From the NCBI RefSeq assembly GCF_013009075.1, contig NZ_CP053108.1:186001-250000 (forward strand): DNA of 64,000 bases. Reading direction: 5' to 3'. This document shows, in pieces, positions 32,487-45,601 of this stretch (position 1 is the stretch's first letter; each line of letters opens with the position of its first letter). The notes beneath the pieces were generated by a model. It worked only from the letters and a program-made list of their open reading frames with translations. It did no database searches and had not been told where the DNA came from. A program made the position numbers and the translations under genes. The DNA comes from Halomonas sp. TA22. Its GTDB lineage: Bacteria > Pseudomonadota > Gammaproteobacteria > Pseudomonadales > Halomonadaceae.

Positions 32487-33302
32487 ATGGCCCGCTCACT
32501 GAATCGAACCGCTCCGCTGCTCGTCACCCTTCTCGCCCCGCTGCTGCTTGGCGGCTTGTTAAGCGCGAGTGCGCATGCACAGTCCCCTAACCAACCGCCG
32601 CCTCATCAACGCGAAGCGAAACTCAGCGTGCAGTCCCAGGCCAGTATCGAAGTAGCACCGGACAAAGCCACCTTAAGCGCTCGTCTCTGGGAGCGCACGC
32701 CGACAGTGGCAATGGGCGATGACAATCAGACCGATCCGCAGGCCCTGCGAGAAGCGCGCGACCGCCTCGAAGAGCGCACCGCTGAGCTGATCCGCACTCT
32801 CGAAGCGGCAGGACTCGAGCGCGACGCGATCAGCGCCGGCTCGCTCAATGTCAGGCCCGATCATATACCCGGACAGCGTGGCGAGAATGGTCAAGATGAG
32901 TATAGGGTGCGTACCCAACTCGAACGCCCCATCACGCTCAGCGTCGACGATCTCGAACGCCTGCCGACGATTCTCGATGCCCTCACCGAAGCCGGCGTCA
33001 ACGCGCTCGATGGCGTGCAGTACGACCTGCACGACCGCGATGCGGCAACCGATGAGGCTCTGGTCAAGGCGATTGAAAAGGCGCAGCGCAAGGGAGAGCT
33101 GCTTGCCGATGCCATGCAGGTCGAGCTGGGCCGCGTACTGCTGATTCAGGAGACCCAGTCGCCGATCTTCATCCCACGCATGGCCGCCATGCGCGCCGAC
33201 GCCGTGGAAAGCCTTAGCAGTGCCGTGGAGTACCGCCCCGGCATGATCAGCCTTGACGCTGGCGTGACGGTGGAGTGGGCCATCGAATCCTTCACGTCAT
33301 GA
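32487..33302 (+). CDS. Periplasmic SIMPL-domain (DUF541) protein
   Basis: 271 residues. A clear signal peptide (RSLNRTAPLLVTLLAPLL, ending near SAHAQS) is followed by one SIMPL/DUF541 domain: KLSVQSQASIEVAPDKATLS at its start, KAIEKAQRKGELLADAM, and GVTVEWAIE at the C-terminal strand. The family is periplasmic or surface-located; E. coli YggE reduces oxidative stress effects by an unknown mechanism. TTGGAGGCCCC supports 32487 over the upstream in-frame start. Confidence 0.85.
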   Translation: MARSLNRTAPLLVTLLAPLLLGGLLSASAHAQSPNQPPPHQREAKLSVQSQASIEVAPDKATLSARLWERTPTVAMGDDNQTDPQALREARDRLEERTAELIRTLEAAGLERDAISAGSLNVRPDHIPGQRGENGQDEYRVRTQLERPITLSVDDLERLPTILDALTEAGVNALDGVQYDLHDRDAATDEALVKAIEKAQRKGELLADAMQVELGRVLLIQETQSPIFIPRMAAMRADAVESLSSAVEYRPGMISLDAGVTVEWAIESFTS

Positions 33303-33304
33303 TG

Positions 33305-33336
33305 CACACCCCTGCCGGCAGATCGGCAGGGGGTGT
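33305..33336. terminator. Stem-loop between the SIMPL gene and serS
   Basis: ACACCCCTGCCG and CGGCAGGGGGTGT pair with a short loop between convergent genes; it lacks a clear T run, so strength is uncertain. Confidence 0.6.
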
Positions 33337-33348
33337 GGAGACAGGCCG

Positions 33349-38013
<4,665 letters not shown>

Positions 38014-38037
38014 CCAATTTCACGAAAAGCGCTCGTC

Positions 38038-38065
38038 TTGACGTACGTACTCTAAAGCGTACACT
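38038..38065 (+). promoter_or_regulatory. Promoter and operator region of yefM-yoeB
   Basis: TTGACG (38038-38043) and TACACT (38060-38065) are 16 bp apart. ACGTACGT, a perfect palindrome at 38041-38048, overlaps the -35 and CGTACA overlaps the -10, consistent with autorepression by YefM, which recognises TGTACA-type palindromes in E. coli. Confidence 0.6.
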
Positions 38066-38097
38066 TGATGGAAAGTTAAACACGCAAGAGGTGCGTC

Positions 38098-38340
38098 ATG
38101 ACGGGAATCACAGCAACTGAGGCGCGCAGCAACCTTTATCGGTTGATCGACGAAACCGCCGAGTCCCATCAACCGATCGTCATCATGGGCAAGCGGAACA
38201 AAGCGGTCTTGGTATCCGAAGAGGATTGGTCGGCTATTCAGGAAACACTCTACCTCCTTTCCGTGCCTGGTATGCGGGAGTCTATTCGAGAGGGGATGGA
38301 TACCCCCGTGGACGACTGTGATGAGGAGTTGGACTGGTGA
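38098..38340 (+). CDS. yefM: YefM/Phd-family antitoxin
   Basis: 80 residues. N-terminal DNA-binding fold (TATEARSNLYRLIDETAES, PIVIMGKRNKAVLVSEEDW) and an acidic, probably disordered C-terminus (DTPVDDCDEELDW) that would neutralise the basic toxin. The stop overlaps the toxin's GTG start by 4 bp, the usual type II toxin-antitoxin arrangement. Confidence 0.92.
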   Translation: MTGITATEARSNLYRLIDETAESHQPIVIMGKRNKAVLVSEEDWSAIQETLYLLSVPGMRESIREGMDTPVDDCDEELDW

Positions 38341-38600
38341 CATGGAAGCTGGTTTACACCAAGCAAGCCCAGAAAGATGCAAAGAAGCTGGCCTCCAGCG
38401 GCCTTAAGCCAAAAGCTCAGGAAGTATTGACACTGATAGCAGAAGATCCATACCGCAAGCCGCCACCGTTTGAGAAGCTCATCGGCGATCTTGCGGGGGC
38501 CTACTCTCGCCGCATCAATATTCAGCATCGTCTGGTCTACCAAGTGCTCGAAGACGAGCGAGTGGTAAAAGTTCTCAGGCTCTGGAGCCACTACGAATAA
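38337..38600 (+). CDS. yoeB: YoeB/Txe-family ribosome-dependent mRNA interferase toxin
   Basis: 87 residues with the RelE-fold YoeB signature: WKLVYTKQAQKDAKKL, the ENPYRKPP-like EDPYRKPPPFEKLIGDL, AYSRRINIQHRLVYQV with the conserved Arg/His, and the C-terminal LRLWSHYE with the catalytic His-Tyr. GTG start overlaps yefM by 4 bp. Both genes look intact. Confidence 0.93.
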   Translation: MTWKLVYTKQAQKDAKKLASSGLKPKAQEVLTLIAEDPYRKPPPFEKLIGDLAGAYSRRINIQHRLVYQVLEDERVVKVLRLWSHYE

Positions 38601-38735
38601 TGCATAACCAGCCGCTGTTGCCGGACAATTTTTTCACCGCTTCGCGGTGACCACCAAACGCAGCGGCCGGCAGGAACTCCCCACCGACCGCATGCAGTCA
38701 AAGCATCAACGCCCCAGCAACGCACAGGAGGCCGC

Positions 38736-38936
38736 ATGTCGCGCACCCTGATCATTATCGGCTTGATCATCGTCGCCATCGGCATCCTCTGGCCGTGGCT
38801 CTCCAAGCTGCCCTTCGGCCAGCTGCCCGGCGACATCGCCATCCGCCGCGAGGGCTTCTCGCTGTTCTTTCCCATCACCACCATGATCCTGATCAGCGTG
38901 GTGCTCTCGCTGATCATGTGGCTGTCGGGGAGATAA
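38736..38936 (+). CDS. DUF2905 small membrane protein
   Basis: 66 residues with two hydrophobic helices (LIIIGLIIVAIGILWPWL and ITTMILISVVLSLIMWL) separated by the conserved loop LPFGQLPGDIAIRREGFSLFFP. This is the DUF2905 pattern; function unknown. AGGAGG lies upstream of the ATG. Confidence 0.88.
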   Translation: MSRTLIIIGLIIVAIGILWPWLSKLPFGQLPGDIAIRREGFSLFFPITTMILISVVLSLIMWLSGR

Positions 38937-39123
38937 GGGGGCTGTCGCGGCGGGCCTTAGCGAGGATGGAAGCGCGTATCTCCGCGGCACTGGATGAACC
39001 GCTGGCACATTACCGGGTGGACCTCAGCCTTCAGGAACTGGAGCTGAACGCCCTCTTGATCCAAGCCAGGAACGATTCCGTGGTGCCTGTTGCTGACGCA
39101 AGGGCCAGGCGTAACGGCTGGGA

Positions 39124-40017
39124 CTACGCCAGCGCCAACTCATCGATCAGTGCCGCCAGGCGCTGCCGCGCCTCGCCGTCCACCGCCTTGAGCGGCCGCG
39201 GCAGGCACGGCGACTCGACCAGCCCCTGCAGCTCAGCCGCGGCCGCGGTCACGCGCAGGCTACCGCCGGTTTCGCTAAACAGCTGCCACAAAGGCCGCAA
39301 CCGCTCGACCAGCCGGGTCGCCTCCTCGGCATCGCCGGCCTGGGCGGCGCGGGTGATTGCCAGCATGGTCTTGGGGAAGGTCCCGCCGATCGCCGAGTAC
39401 CACACCTCGCAGCCGGCATTCAGCCCCAGCGCGGCAAAGGCATCGCCACTGACGCCAATCGTCACATGGGAGGGAATCAGCGCCCGCAGCCGCGCCACGC
39501 GGGCCTTGGCCTCGGCGGGGTCGTTCGGCACCCCGGGGATCTTGATCGACGCGACGTTGGGCAGATGCGCGATCTCCCCATGCAGCTCATCGCTGAAGGT
39601 GAAGTGCGTGGTGCCGGGATTGTCGTAGACGCACAGCGGCACCGACAGCGACCGCGTCACGTCCTCGAACAGCCCGTACACCTCCTCGGGCGACAGCCGC
39701 TGATACGACACCGGCGCCAGCATCACCGCGCTGGCCCCGGCCTGCTGGGCATCTTCCGCCAGCTTGAGCACATCGCGGGTGCGCACGGCCCCGATACCCA
39801 CCATCACCGGGGTATCGCCGGCATTCTGCACCGCCAGCTGGGCGACGCGAGCACGCTCCGCCACCGACAGGTAGGCGTAGTTGCCGGTGGAGCCCAGCGC
39901 CCCAATCGAATCGACCCCAGCCGCCACCAGGCGCTCGATCAGCCGAACGAAGGCCGCCTCGTCGATGCCGCTGGCATTCAGAGGGGTCAGGGGAAAGGCG
40001 CTCAAGCCAGTGAACAT
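39124..40017 (-). CDS. Dihydrodipicolinate-synthase-family aldolase (DapA-like)
   Basis: 297 residues, a TIM-barrel class I aldolase. Schiff-base Lys159 in ASIKIPGVP and Tyr131 in VPLCVYDNPGTT are present, with the GSTGNYAYLS pocket that replaces the GTTGE of true DapA. That change and the isolated location argue against lysine synthesis and for a keto-acid sugar or hydroxyproline-type aldolase; the substrate is unknown. Confidence 0.82.
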   Translation of the reverse strand: MFTGLSAFPLTPLNASGIDEAAFVRLIERLVAAGVDSIGALGSTGNYAYLSVAERARVAQLAVQNAGDTPVMVGIGAVRTRDVLKLAEDAQQAGASAVMLAPVSYQRLSPEEVYGLFEDVTRSLSVPLCVYDNPGTTHFTFSDELHGEIAHLPNVASIKIPGVPNDPAEAKARVARLRALIPSHVTIGVSGDAFAALGLNAGCEVWYSAIGGTFPKTMLAITRAAQAGDAEEATRLVERLRPLWQLFSETGGSLRVTAAAAELQGLVESPCLPRPLKAVDGEARQRLAALIDELALA

Positions 40018-40076
40018 GGTCGGTGCTCCCAGGTAGTGGTAGGAAAACGCTCAAGGGGCCAAGGGGTGAGTTAAGC

Positions 40077-40523
40077 CTACCATGACAGTCGCTTGGTAAA
40101 TCGGATCTGGCCATCCTCCAGGTAGCCGCTATCGACCCAGCCCAGGTGCCGATAGAAGCCAGGCGCTCGAAAGCGCTCATCCTCCCCGGTAGACAGCCAC
40201 GCCTCCTTGACCCCGGCTCGCCGCAAGCCCTCCTCCGCCGCTGCCATCAGCGCACCGCCAACGCCCTGGCCATGGCACCTAGGCCGCACAAAGCAGGCAA
40301 AGACATACCCCTCGGAGACCTGCGCCATCGAGAACCCGACGGGCTGGCCGCCGATCTCGGCAATGGGGGTCACATAGTCGCCGCTTGCCACCATCTCCCC
40401 TACGCTCTCGACGGTGATCCCCAACCCCGCCAGCCCATCGCGGGACTGGTGATTCTCGGTGACCGAGCAGCGGATATCGAACAGGGACTCAACGTCATCG
40501 ACGCGGGCATCGCGTAGCATCAT
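40077..40523 (-). CDS. GNAT-family N-acetyltransferase
   Basis: 148 residues. N-terminal LRDARVDDVESLFDIRCSV, central strand region, and the acetyl-CoA loop RPRCHGQGVGGALMAAAEEGL (Q/R-x-x-G-x-G/A type), then FYRHLGWVDSG near the end. Substrate unknown. The start is one of two adjacent ATGs (40523/40520) after GAGGAAAAC; a long upstream extension of the frame overlaps the neighbouring permease gene and is not used. Confidence 0.85.
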   Translation of the reverse strand: MMLRDARVDDVESLFDIRCSVTENHQSRDGLAGLGITVESVGEMVASGDYVTPIAEIGGQPVGFSMAQVSEGYVFACFVRPRCHGQGVGGALMAAAEEGLRRAGVKEAWLSTGEDERFRAPGFYRHLGWVDSGYLEDGQIRFTKRLSW

Positions 40524-40564
40524 GTTTTCCTCGATAGCGGGCACCCAACCGGCTCCAGGCATTG

Positions 40565-41665
40565 CTACAGCCTCAGCAGCAGCGCAACCAGCCATCCGCC
40601 AAACAGTACCGGTACCGACCAGACATGGAACTCGCGCCACAGGCCGGGCTGATAGGCGAGGCGCAGGGCAATCAGATTGGCCAGCGAACCGATCGCCAGA
40701 CCGAACCCGCCCACCGTCACTCCCCACGCCAGGGCCTGCCAGTCATCGGTAAACGAGGCCAGGAAGATGGCGGCGGGCACGTTGGACATGACCTGCGAGG
40801 TAAGCACCGCGGCGGTAAACACCTCCCCCGGCAGCTGCAGCAGGTGATGGGTGATGCCCTGCACCGCAGGCAGCCCCGACAGGAGACTCATGTTGATGAA
40901 CATCAGCGCGAACACCAGCAGCAGCAGCCAGTCCACGCCCAACAGCAAATGCCGCCGGTAAAACAGGTAGAGCACAATCAGCATGGCCGCCCCTAGGGCC
41001 GCATAACCCCAGTCGGCCATGACCAGAAAAGGCACATACAGCAGCAGCGAGACCCGGAATAGCCGGCGGTCCCGGGGTACCGCGGCGGCCACACCGGACA
41101 CCGAGATGCGCTTGCGGGGAAACGCCAGCGGTACGGCGGCGATCAGCAGGGCGGTAAGCGCCAGGGCCAAGGGCGCCATCATCGCCGTGAACTCAAGGAA
41201 GCCCGCGCCAGATGCCTGCCACATGAAAAGATTCTGCGGATTGCCGATGGGGCTAAGCGCAGAGCCGGCATTGACCGCCAGCGCCTCGAAGATGATCAAG
41301 CGCCCCAGGGGAAGATCCGCTACCCGGCGCAGGCTGACGGTAAGCGGCACGACGATGAACAGCGCCACATCATTGGTGATAACGGCAGACAGGCCCGCAG
41401 AGAACAGAATCAGATAGACCGCCAGCAAGCGCTCCCCCCGCACCCGCTGCAACAGCCAACTGCCCGCCAGGCTGAGGTAGCCGCTCACCTCCAGGCCCCG
41501 GCTCAGCACCATCAGCCCCGCCAGGGCCCCCACGGTCTTCCAGTCGACACGCTCATACAGCGCCCAGCCCGCATCGGGGGAAAGCCACCACAGCGGCACC
41601 AGCGCCGCCAGAAGCACCATGAAGAGAACATCTTGCACCACCCGGGACAGGGCATGACGGAACAT
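40565..41665 (-). CDS. SLC13/ArsB-NhaD superfamily permease
   Basis: 366 residues with about ten hydrophobic segments. The ion-transporter superfamily hallmarks are two related motifs, SAVITNDVALFIVVPL with SALSPIGNPQNLFMWQ in the first half and SQVMSNVPAAIFLASF in the second. Related proteins carry citrate, arsenite, sodium or other anions; the substrate cannot be assigned. It ends 42 bp from the acetyltransferase gene. Confidence 0.8.
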   Translation of the reverse strand: MFRHALSRVVQDVLFMVLLAALVPLWWLSPDAGWALYERVDWKTVGALAGLMVLSRGLEVSGYLSLAGSWLLQRVRGERLLAVYLILFSAGLSAVITNDVALFIVVPLTVSLRRVADLPLGRLIIFEALAVNAGSALSPIGNPQNLFMWQASGAGFLEFTAMMAPLALALTALLIAAVPLAFPRKRISVSGVAAAVPRDRRLFRVSLLLYVPFLVMADWGYAALGAAMLIVLYLFYRRHLLLGVDWLLLLVFALMFINMSLLSGLPAVQGITHHLLQLPGEVFTAAVLTSQVMSNVPAAIFLASFTDDWQALAWGVTVGGFGLAIGSLANLIALRLAYQPGLWREFHVWSVPVLFGGWLVALLLRL

Positions 41666-41876
41666 TGAAGTGGGGGCCTTTTAGCCGTGGAGCGAATCTG
41701 CGAAGGATACCATCAACGCTCCCCAAGCCACGCTACCACTCCATGAACGTAAGATGACCGAAGAGAGCCCCCCCTCCTGCATATGGCCGCCATACAACAC
41801 CTAGCCTTAGTCGCTTTCTTGACCGGTAGGTGTGACTTCTTCTCGATACATCTTGAAACCACGCGCCAAATAGTTA

Positions 41877-41939
41877 TGTAACCCTCCCCTAAAATAGCGG
41901 CATTCGCAATTAGAGTTCTCCGGCTTACACTAGCGCAAA
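41877..41939 (-). repeat. Repeat A, left copy (63 bp, inverted relative to 54637-54699)
   Basis: The 63 bases are an exact reverse complement of 54637-54699. Outer end TGTAACCCTCCCC, inner end TAGCGCAAA. TG...CA ends and CCCTCCCCTAAAAT resemble terminal inverted repeats of IS21-type elements from memory; that is unproven. No short target duplication flanks the pair. Confidence 0.85.
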
Positions 41940-41977
41940 ACCGGGCGCAAACTGGCGATACAAATCCTTGAATTCTT
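41940..41977 (+). repeat. Repeat B, left copy (38 bp, direct repeat of 51755-51792)
   Basis: Starts ACCGGGCGCAAAC and ends CTTGAATTCTT, identical over 38 bp to 51755-51792 in the same orientation. It abuts repeat A with no intervening base. Confidence 0.88.
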
Positions 41978-42129
41978 TGATAGGCTAGGCTTCACGCGTC
42001 GGATGAAGGATGAGCGTGTCATACGCCGCGCCGATATGTGGCGCTAGGCGCCCAGTGTCAACCTTTCCAAGCGGCTGCTTTAGGCGGTAAAGAATTTCTG
42101 ATCCTTTGTTGTTGCCATGGCATGGGGCA

Positions 42130-43830
42130 TCAGTTTCGCTCCAGCAACCCGACATAATGATGCGGTAGCCGCATGGCGACGAGATCCTTGCGGCGCACGA
42201 TATTGGTTGGGTAGGGCGATGCCAGGTTGGCGGTGTCGATGTGTAACTGGGCGATACCGGTCTTGCCGGTGAACAGTGCCTCCCGGCGCGGAAAGTGGAA
42301 GGTATCCGGTCCGAAGATGCCGCTTAATCCCGGCAGGCCGATGTCGGGCGCGTGGAGATTGGCGAAGGCGAAGTAGACGTTGTTCTCGCCGCCGCGCACC
42401 CGGTAGTGGTGCCAATGGTGAGTGTCGGCGCCGGTGGGAATCGGCTCGGCCTGGGCGATGGCGGTGCCGGCATGGGTGCCGTGGAAAGGCCCCGCCACGG
42501 CGGCGGGACAGGCGATCAGGTCGCAACCACGCAGGGCGAGAATGCGCCCGGCTTCAGGAAAGTCGGCGTCATGACCGACCAACAGGCCGATCCGGCCCAG
42601 CGGCAGATCGTGGGTGACCCAGCGCTCCCCCGGCGTGGCCCAGTCGCGGTCCGCATCGCTCAGGTGAATCTTGCGGTAGATCGCCTCTATGCCCTGGGGG
42701 CCCACCAGCGCAGCGGCGTTGTAGCCTTTGCCCTCCGCCGCTTCGGCGAAGCCTACCACGTAGTGCTGCCGACGCTGCTCGGCGGCCTCGCGCAACCGTT
42801 CGAAGGCGGCGTGACCGTGGGAGATGGCGTTCTCGCCGCCCGCCGTCAAGCCGGTCAGAGAAAGCTCGGGAAAAACCACCAGTTCGGCGTCCGCCGCCTG
42901 CTCCGCCAGCGCCAGGCATTGGGCGAGGTTGCTGTCGAGATCCTCAGAGGATACCAGCTGTGCCACGGCGACGCGGCTCTCCTTGCCCTGGGGCAACGGC
43001 TGGTGGCCGTAGAGGCGATAGAAGTCGAGCGGATTCCAGGTATGGGTGTGATGCAGCAGCTCATGGTAGCGCTCGGGGCGGCGCTCGCCGATCAGCGGGC
43101 CGCCGACTCGGGCGGTGTCGATCTCGCCGAGCACCATGCCATCGCCGCTGTCGCGGCTGGCCTGTATCCGCCCGTCCGGCTCGATGATGCAACTGCCGCC
43201 GCTGAACTGCACGCCGCGCTCCCGTCCCCAGCGATTGCTTTCGATGAGATAGCAGCCGTTCTCCCTGGCGCGGCTGATCCAGTAGGGCGCTGGGGTCCGC
43301 TCCGCCAGCCAGTTGCTGATATGGCAGATCACCTCGGCGCCTTGTAGTGCCACCAGCCGGGCGGTTTCAAGGAAATGGATATCCATGCAGATCAGCAGCG
43401 CCAGGCGGCCGAGCGAGGTGCCGAACACCTGATGGCCGCTGTCGCCGGAAGCGGCCCACTTGGGCTCGGCGATATAGGGATGGCTCTTGCGGTGCTTGCC
43501 GACATACCCCTCGGGGCCCACCAGCACCGCCGTGTTGTAGTAAAGGCCGCTACGTGGCTCGACCTCGGCGAGGCCGAACACGATGTAGCAGCCGAGCCTT
43601 GCCGCCAGGGCGGCGAAGTGCTCGGTGGCGGGCCCCGGCACCGGCTCCACGTAGGGCGCGACCTCTTCCCGGTCGTGCCAGCAGTAGCCGGTGAGACCCA
43701 TTTCCGGGGTGACGATCAGCCGCGCGCCGGCCTCGGCGGCTTCCTCCACCAGGCGGCTCAGGGCGGCGATGTTGCGCGCCTTGGCGCACATCTCCGGCTC
43801 GAACTGTACCGCAGCGACCTGATACTTCAT
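42130..43830 (-). CDS. Tandem two-domain nitrilase/amidase, C-terminal domain predicted inactive
   Basis: 566 residues containing two carbon-nitrogen hydrolase domains (about 1-280 and 285-566). Domain 1 has a full Glu-Lys-Cys triad: Glu43 in TPEMGLTGYC, Lys115 in GKHRKSHPY, Cys148 in LLICMD. Domain 2 keeps Glu322 (FPELSLTGL) and Lys387 (YRKIHLSD), but the Cys position is Gly419 (LLVGHD), so it should not form the thioester intermediate. It is the last gene of the amide operon, 27 bp after fmdA. Likely an aliphatic amidase or nitrilase for another amide; the dead domain may be structural or regulatory. Confidence 0.88.
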   Translation of the reverse strand: MKYQVAAVQFEPEMCAKARNIAALSRLVEEAAEAGARLIVTPEMGLTGYCWHDREEVAPYVEPVPGPATEHFAALAARLGCYIVFGLAEVEPRSGLYYNTAVLVGPEGYVGKHRKSHPYIAEPKWAASGDSGHQVFGTSLGRLALLICMDIHFLETARLVALQGAEVICHISNWLAERTPAPYWISRARENGCYLIESNRWGRERGVQFSGGSCIIEPDGRIQASRDSGDGMVLGEIDTARVGGPLIGERRPERYHELLHHTHTWNPLDFYRLYGHQPLPQGKESRVAVAQLVSSEDLDSNLAQCLALAEQAADAELVVFPELSLTGLTAGGENAISHGHAAFERLREAAEQRRQHYVVGFAEAAEGKGYNAAALVGPQGIEAIYRKIHLSDADRDWATPGERWVTHDLPLGRIGLLVGHDADFPEAGRILALRGCDLIACPAAVAGPFHGTHAGTAIAQAEPIPTGADTHHWHHYRVRGGENNVYFAFANLHAPDIGLPGLSGIFGPDTFHFPRREALFTGKTGIAQLHIDTANLASPYPTNIVRRKDLVAMRLPHHYVGLLERN

Positions 43831-43857
43831 GCCAGCCTCCCGGCGCCAGGCTTAGCC

Positions 43858-44856
43858 TTAGCGCGCCTGCCCAACGATGGACTTGAGAATGGACGCTCCC
43901 AGGGTGTACTTGGGATCGACCATGTTGCCCAGGCGCACCCGGCCCGCCTGGGTCAGCAGCAGGTAGGCGTCCATCTCGTCGAAATCGAACTCGCTGGCGA
44001 GCCAGCGCACCAGTTCGCGATAGGCGATGCGCGCGGCGTCCTCCATGGGCCGCGAGGAGCCGATGGTCATGTAGAACTGCTCGTTCTCCAGGCGCGGCCA
44101 CTTGAAGGTCCAGTTCTTGATGAGGTCGACCTGCACGGTGGTCACGGTGGGGTGCTCGATGGCGACACCGCACAGCTCGCCGTCGCCTTGAGCAGCGTGG
44201 CAGTCGCCCAGATAGAGCAGGGCGCCCTCGCTGTGCACCGGCAGGTAGATCACCGCGCCGGGAGCGACATCGGGCAGGTCCATGTTGCCGCCATAATAGT
44301 CGGGGGTCAGCGAGCTGATCGCCTCGATCTCCGGCGAGACACCGATGGTGCCGATGAACGGCTGATAGGGCAGGGTGATGCTGTCGCTCCACTTCACGCC
44401 GGTCTCGGCATCCACTTCGACTTTCTTCACCCGCTCCGGCAACGGCGCGTTGAGCACGGCGGTGTCGCCGGTGCCGACCAGGCCGCCGAACTCGGGAATC
44501 AGCGCCGTGGTGCCGCGCGGTTGCGGGCCGCGCGGCTGCATCTCCTTGATATAGATCGCCAGGCAGTCGCCCTTCTCGGCGCCCTCCACGTAGATGGGGC
44601 CGTTCTGCGGGTTGAGATAGGGCAGGTTGAGCAGTTCGCTGGGCTTGTCGCTTTCCGACTTGAGCTTGCCCTCGAAGGCGTCGTGGGTCTCGGCGCTGAC
44701 CAGGTCCCCCGGCTGGATGCGCAGCACCGGCTCGGCGTAGGGGCCGAGCGTGTAGTGGTACTTGCCCTGCACCGCCTCGGTGAGGCTGTGGGTGGCGCCG
44801 GGCTTGCCCTTGGCAACGGCGCGGCGCGCCATGATGGAATCGTTGAACCAGCTCAT
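43858..44856 (-). CDS. fmdA: Formamidase/acetamidase (FmdA/AmdA family)
   Basis: 332 residues of the FmdA/AmdA family, unrelated to nitrilases, hydrolysing formamide or acetamide to ammonia and the acid. Seen: VLRIQPGDLVSAETHDAFEG, NPQNGPIYVEGAEKGDCL, the GCHxAxGDGE-like GDCHAAQGDGELCG, and SSRPMEDAARIAYRELV. Full length for the short FmdA type. It follows the ABC-ATPase genes by 37 bp, so import and hydrolysis are encoded together. I infer formamide or acetamide as a nitrogen source. Confidence 0.92.
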   Translation of the reverse strand: MSWFNDSIMARRAVAKGKPGATHSLTEAVQGKYHYTLGPYAEPVLRIQPGDLVSAETHDAFEGKLKSESDKPSELLNLPYLNPQNGPIYVEGAEKGDCLAIYIKEMQPRGPQPRGTTALIPEFGGLVGTGDTAVLNAPLPERVKKVEVDAETGVKWSDSITLPYQPFIGTIGVSPEIEAISSLTPDYYGGNMDLPDVAPGAVIYLPVHSEGALLYLGDCHAAQGDGELCGVAIEHPTVTTVQVDLIKNWTFKWPRLENEQFYMTIGSSRPMEDAARIAYRELVRWLASEFDFDEMDAYLLLTQAGRVRLGNMVDPKYTLGASILKSIVGQAR

Positions 44857-44893
44857 CTTGTGCTCCTTGTCTAGTGTTCGTGATACGAGTGCG

Positions 44894-45601
44894 TCAGACG
44901 GAGAGATAGCGGCGGACCGTGTCGCGGTCCTCCAGCATCTCGGGGGTGAGTTCGGTGACGATGCGCCCCTTGTCCATCACGTAGCAGCGATGGGCCATGG
45001 CGCGGATCATGTCGATGTTCTGTTCGACGAAGATCACCGTGAGACCGCTCTCCTGGTTGAGGCGCACCATGGTGCGGGCGATCTCCTGGACGATGGAGGG
45101 CTGGATGCCTTCGGAGGGTTCGTCGAGCAGCACCAGCTTGGGGTCTCCGATCAGCACCCGGGCGATGGAGAGTTGCTGCTGCTGGCCGCCGGAGAGGGTG
45201 CCGGCCCGCTGATTGCGGCGCTCTTCTAGAATCGGGAAGAACTCGAACACACGCTCATAGATACCGGGCGCGGGCGTGCCCAGGGACTCTCCGGCGCGCA
45301 GATTTTCCATCACCGTCATGCGCGGGAAGACATCGCGGCCCTGGGGCACGTAGCCGATGCCCCGGCGCGCCCGGCGGTGGGCGGAGAGCTTGGCGATCGG
45401 CTCGCCTTCGAGGAGCAACTCGCCGCGCTCGCAGGGCAGCAGGCCGATCAGGCTCTTCATCAGCGTCGACTTGCCCACCCCGTTGCGGCCGATCACCGCG
45501 ACGATCTCGCCGCGCTTGACCTCGATGTCGATGCCCTGGAGCACCGGTTTGCTGTCGTAGCCCGTTTCAAGCTTGGCGGTCTTGAGAATGGTGTCAGTCA
45601 T
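44894..45601 (-). CDS. urtE: ABC transporter ATPase, UrtE/LivF type
   Basis: 235 residues. Walker A GRNGVGKST, signature LSGGQQQQLSIAR, Walker B LVLLDEPSEGIQP, and the switch His replaced by the LivF-type Gln in FVEQN. UrtE/FmdF-like ATPase of a branched-chain or urea/amide importer. Start at 45601 overlaps urtD by 8 bp; the open frame continues 26 codons further. The urt symbols are by similarity; no urease gene is near and the context points to amides. Confidence 0.88.
   Translation of the reverse strand: MTDTILKTAKLETGYDSKPVLQGIDIEVKRGEIVAVIGRNGVGKSTLMKSLIGLLPCERGELLLEGEPIAKLSAHRRARRGIGYVPQGRDVFPRMTVMENLRAGESLGTPAPGIYERVFEFFPILEERRNQRAGTLSGGQQQQLSIARVLIGDPKLVLLDEPSEGIQPSIVQEIARTMVRLNQESGLTVIFVEQNIDMIRAMAHRCYVMDKGRIVTELTPEMLEDRDTVRRYLSV

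Larger units (their letters stand above)
41666..42129. other. Gene-free region containing the fused copy of the CRISPR flanks
   Basis: 464 bp between the permease and the amide operon. No credible gene. The only structure is the 101-bp composite at 41877-41977, made of two sequences found separately on either side of the CRISPR array. A GGGCGC/GCGCC stem near 42041-42052 could help end the amide operon but has no T run. Confidence 0.7.

Noticed and set aside
38966-39123. Possible gene remnant (MEARISAALDEPLAHYR...) between the DUF2905 gene and the DapA-like gene
   Set aside because: The frame continues only as antisense to the aldolase gene, and the short free part matches nothing I know.
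41869-41876. Search for a target-site duplication outside the 63-bp inverted repeats
   Set aside because: AATAGTTA on the left and CGGGGTTC (54700-54707) on the right do not match, so transposition with a short duplication is not supported.
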